Origin: DATJQF01 sp035505995
GTDB lineage: Bacteria; Bacteroidota; Bacteroidia; Bacteroidales; FEN-979
DNA length: 6,722 bases
Direction: 5' to 3'
NCBI GenBank assembly: GCA_035505995.1
Contig: DATJQF010000064.1
Coordinates: 1-6,722, forward strand
In this document: positions 5,554-6,722 of the stretch, one piece after another
How positions within the stretch are numbered: position 1 is the first letter of the stretch
Layout of the letters: every line of letters starts with the position of its first letter
The notes under the pieces: generated by a model
Databases searched by the model: none
What the model saw: the letters and a program-made list of their open reading frames with translations, nothing else
What the model was told of the DNA's origin: nothing
Position numbers and translations under genes: made by a program

Positions 5554-6722
5554 ATGACAGAGATTAAGAGCTCCCGGGAGGCGATGGAGCTGGAAGACCG
5601 GTATGGCGCGCATAATTACCATCCCCTCCCGGTAGTCCTGGCTAAAGGCCAGGGAGTATACATGTGGGACGTGGAAGGGAAAAAGTATTTCGATTTCCTT
5701 TCCGCTTATTCCGCCGTCAACCAGGGACACTGCCATCCCAGGATCGTCCGCGCCCTCATCGATCAGGCGCAGACGCTGGAGCTTACCTCCCGGGCCTTCT
5801 ATAATAATGCGCTGGGCGCCTATGAGCAATTCGTGACCGGATATTTCGGTTTCGACAAGGTGCTCCCGATGAACACCGGTGCGGAAGGGGACGAGACCGC
5901 CCTGAAGCTTACCCGGAAATGGGCCTATAAGGTAAAAGGCATCGCCCCCGACCGGGCGAAGATCATTTGCTGCGAGAATAATTTTCATGGAAGGACCATT
6001 TCGGTAGTGTCGATGTCGACCGACCCGGTGGCCCGGAATGACTTCGGTCCGTTCACCCCGGGGTTCATTATTATCCCGTATAACGACCTTCCGGCGCTGG
6101 AAAAGGCGCTGAAAGATCCGGAGGTGGCCGGTTTCCTTGTGGAGCCCATCCAGGGGGAAGCGGGGGTGTATGTCCCGGATGAGGGATACCTGAAGAAGGC
6201 GTATGACCTGTGCAAAAAGCATAATGTCCTCTTTATCGCGGATGAAGTGCAGACCGGGATCGGCAGGACCGGCAAGCTGCTGGCCTGCGACTGGGAAGGG
6301 TTCAAGCCCGATGTCCTGATCCTCGGGAAGGCCCTTTCCGGAGGCGTATATCCGGTTTCAGCCGTCCTGGCCAACGACGCGGTGATGCTGACGATTAAGC
6401 CCGGGGAACACGGCTCCACTTTTGGCGGGAACCCGATCGCCGCCCGGGTGGCTATCGAAGCGCTCAAGGTGATCCGGGAGGAAAAACTGGCGGAAAATGC
6501 ATTCAGGATGGGTCAGCTGTTCCGGGAAGAAGTGGCGAAGATCCATTCCCCGCTGATAGAGATCGTCCGGGGAAAAGGATTGCTGAACGCCATCGTCATC
6601 AAGCCTATGAACGGGAAGACCGCATGGGACGTATGCCTGAAGATGAAGGATAACGGACTCCAGGCCAAGCCCACGCACGATCATATCATCCGCTTCGCCC
6701 CGCCGTTGGTCATTACGAAGGA
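5554..6722 (+). CDS. rocD: Ornithine aminotransferase (ornithine-oxo-acid transaminase), 3' end cut by window
   Basis: A cytosolic PLP enzyme of class III aminotransferases that converts ornithine and 2-oxoglutarate to glutamate-5-semialdehyde and glutamate, linking arginine, proline and glutamate metabolism. The 389 whole codons seen lack only about 17 residues judged against human OAT. With a constant offset of 33, every key human residue is found: Y22 (Y55) in HNYHPLPV, Y52 (Y85), F144 (F177), R147 (R180), E202 (E235) in QGEAG, D230 (D263) and Q233 (Q266) in ADEVQTG, the PLP lysine K259 (K292) in LGKALSGG, and R380 (R413) in IIRFAPPL. Y22 and Y52 separate OAT from acetylornithine aminotransferases. 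The phosphate-binding stretch reads NTGAEGDET, where human OAT has NTGVEAGET. The ATG at 5554 gives the normal N-terminus without a targeting peptide; it is 17 bases past the previous stop, so co-transcription is likely. Confidence 0.95.
   Translation, partial: MTEIKSSREAMELEDRYGAHNYHPLPVVLAKGQGVYMWDVEGKKYFDFLSAYSAVNQGHCHPRIVRALIDQAQTLELTSRAFYNNALGAYEQFVTGYFGFDKVLPMNTGAEGDETALKLTRKWAYKVKGIAPDRAKIICCENNFHGRTISVVSMSTDPVARNDFGPFTPGFIIIPYNDLPALEKALKDPEVAGFLVEPIQGEAGVYVPDEGYLKKAYDLCKKHNVLFIADEVQTGIGRTGKLLACDWEGFKPDVLILGKALSGGVYPVSAVLANDAVMLTIKPGEHGSTFGGNPIAARVAIEALKVIREEKLAENAFRMGQLFREEVAKIHSPLIEIVRGKGLLNAIVIKPMNGKTAWDVCLKMKDNGLQAKPTHDHIIRFAPPLVITK

Noticed and set aside
5476..6222. A 248-residue open frame on the minus strand opposite the end of the secreted-protein gene and rocD
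   Set aside because: It overlaps two well-supported + strand genes, includes the catalytic regions of rocD in antisense, and shows no protein-like pattern of its own.
5554..6722. Acetylornithine aminotransferase (ArgD) as an alternative for the last gene
   Set aside because: The N-terminal HNYHPLPV with Y22, together with Y52, R147 and R380 at a constant offset from human OAT, is the ornithine aminotransferase signature.

Overview
The window comes from a bacterium of the phylum Bacteroidota. Three things point there: a C-terminal type IX secretion (T9SS) sorting domain, a TonB-dependent receptor with an N-terminal carboxypeptidase-regulatory-like domain, and a TAnnTTTG-type promoter with no Shine-Dalgarno sequences before the genes. 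Coding regions look GC-rich and the spacers AT-rich. The mix of genes (cytochrome c maturation, a UbiD decarboxylase, T9SS) would suit a respiring, free-living lineage, but the window does not fix the genus.

All recognisable genes are on the + strand. Bases 1-107 hold the last 34 codons of a CcmE-like haem chaperone with a C-x-x-x-Y haem-attachment motif. The next 97 bases contain seven tandem copies of the heptamer GATTACG. A long UbiD-family decarboxylase (205-2082) follows; its C-terminal domain appears to be present twice. A 60-base AT-rich spacer carries a Bacteroidota promoter, flanked by a perfect 10-bp inverted repeat whose right arm covers the next start codon. That promoter should drive a TonB-dependent receptor (2143-4539), a small T9SS-exported protein (4580-5536, 40-base gap) and ornithine aminotransferase (5554 to beyond the window end, 17-base gap). 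The last gene is nearly complete and carries all the key residues known from human OAT.

The first two genes relate to respiration: cytochrome c biogenesis and probably menaquinone synthesis. The receptor and the secreted protein may act together at the cell surface, but their ligand cannot be told from sequence. Ornithine aminotransferase is cytosolic amino-acid metabolism; its place behind them may be simple co-transcription. I see no RNA gene, CRISPR array, insertion sequence or phage gene, and no clear new biological system. The best leads are the internal duplication in the UbiD protein, the CxxxY CcmE and the inverted repeat around the receptor promoter.
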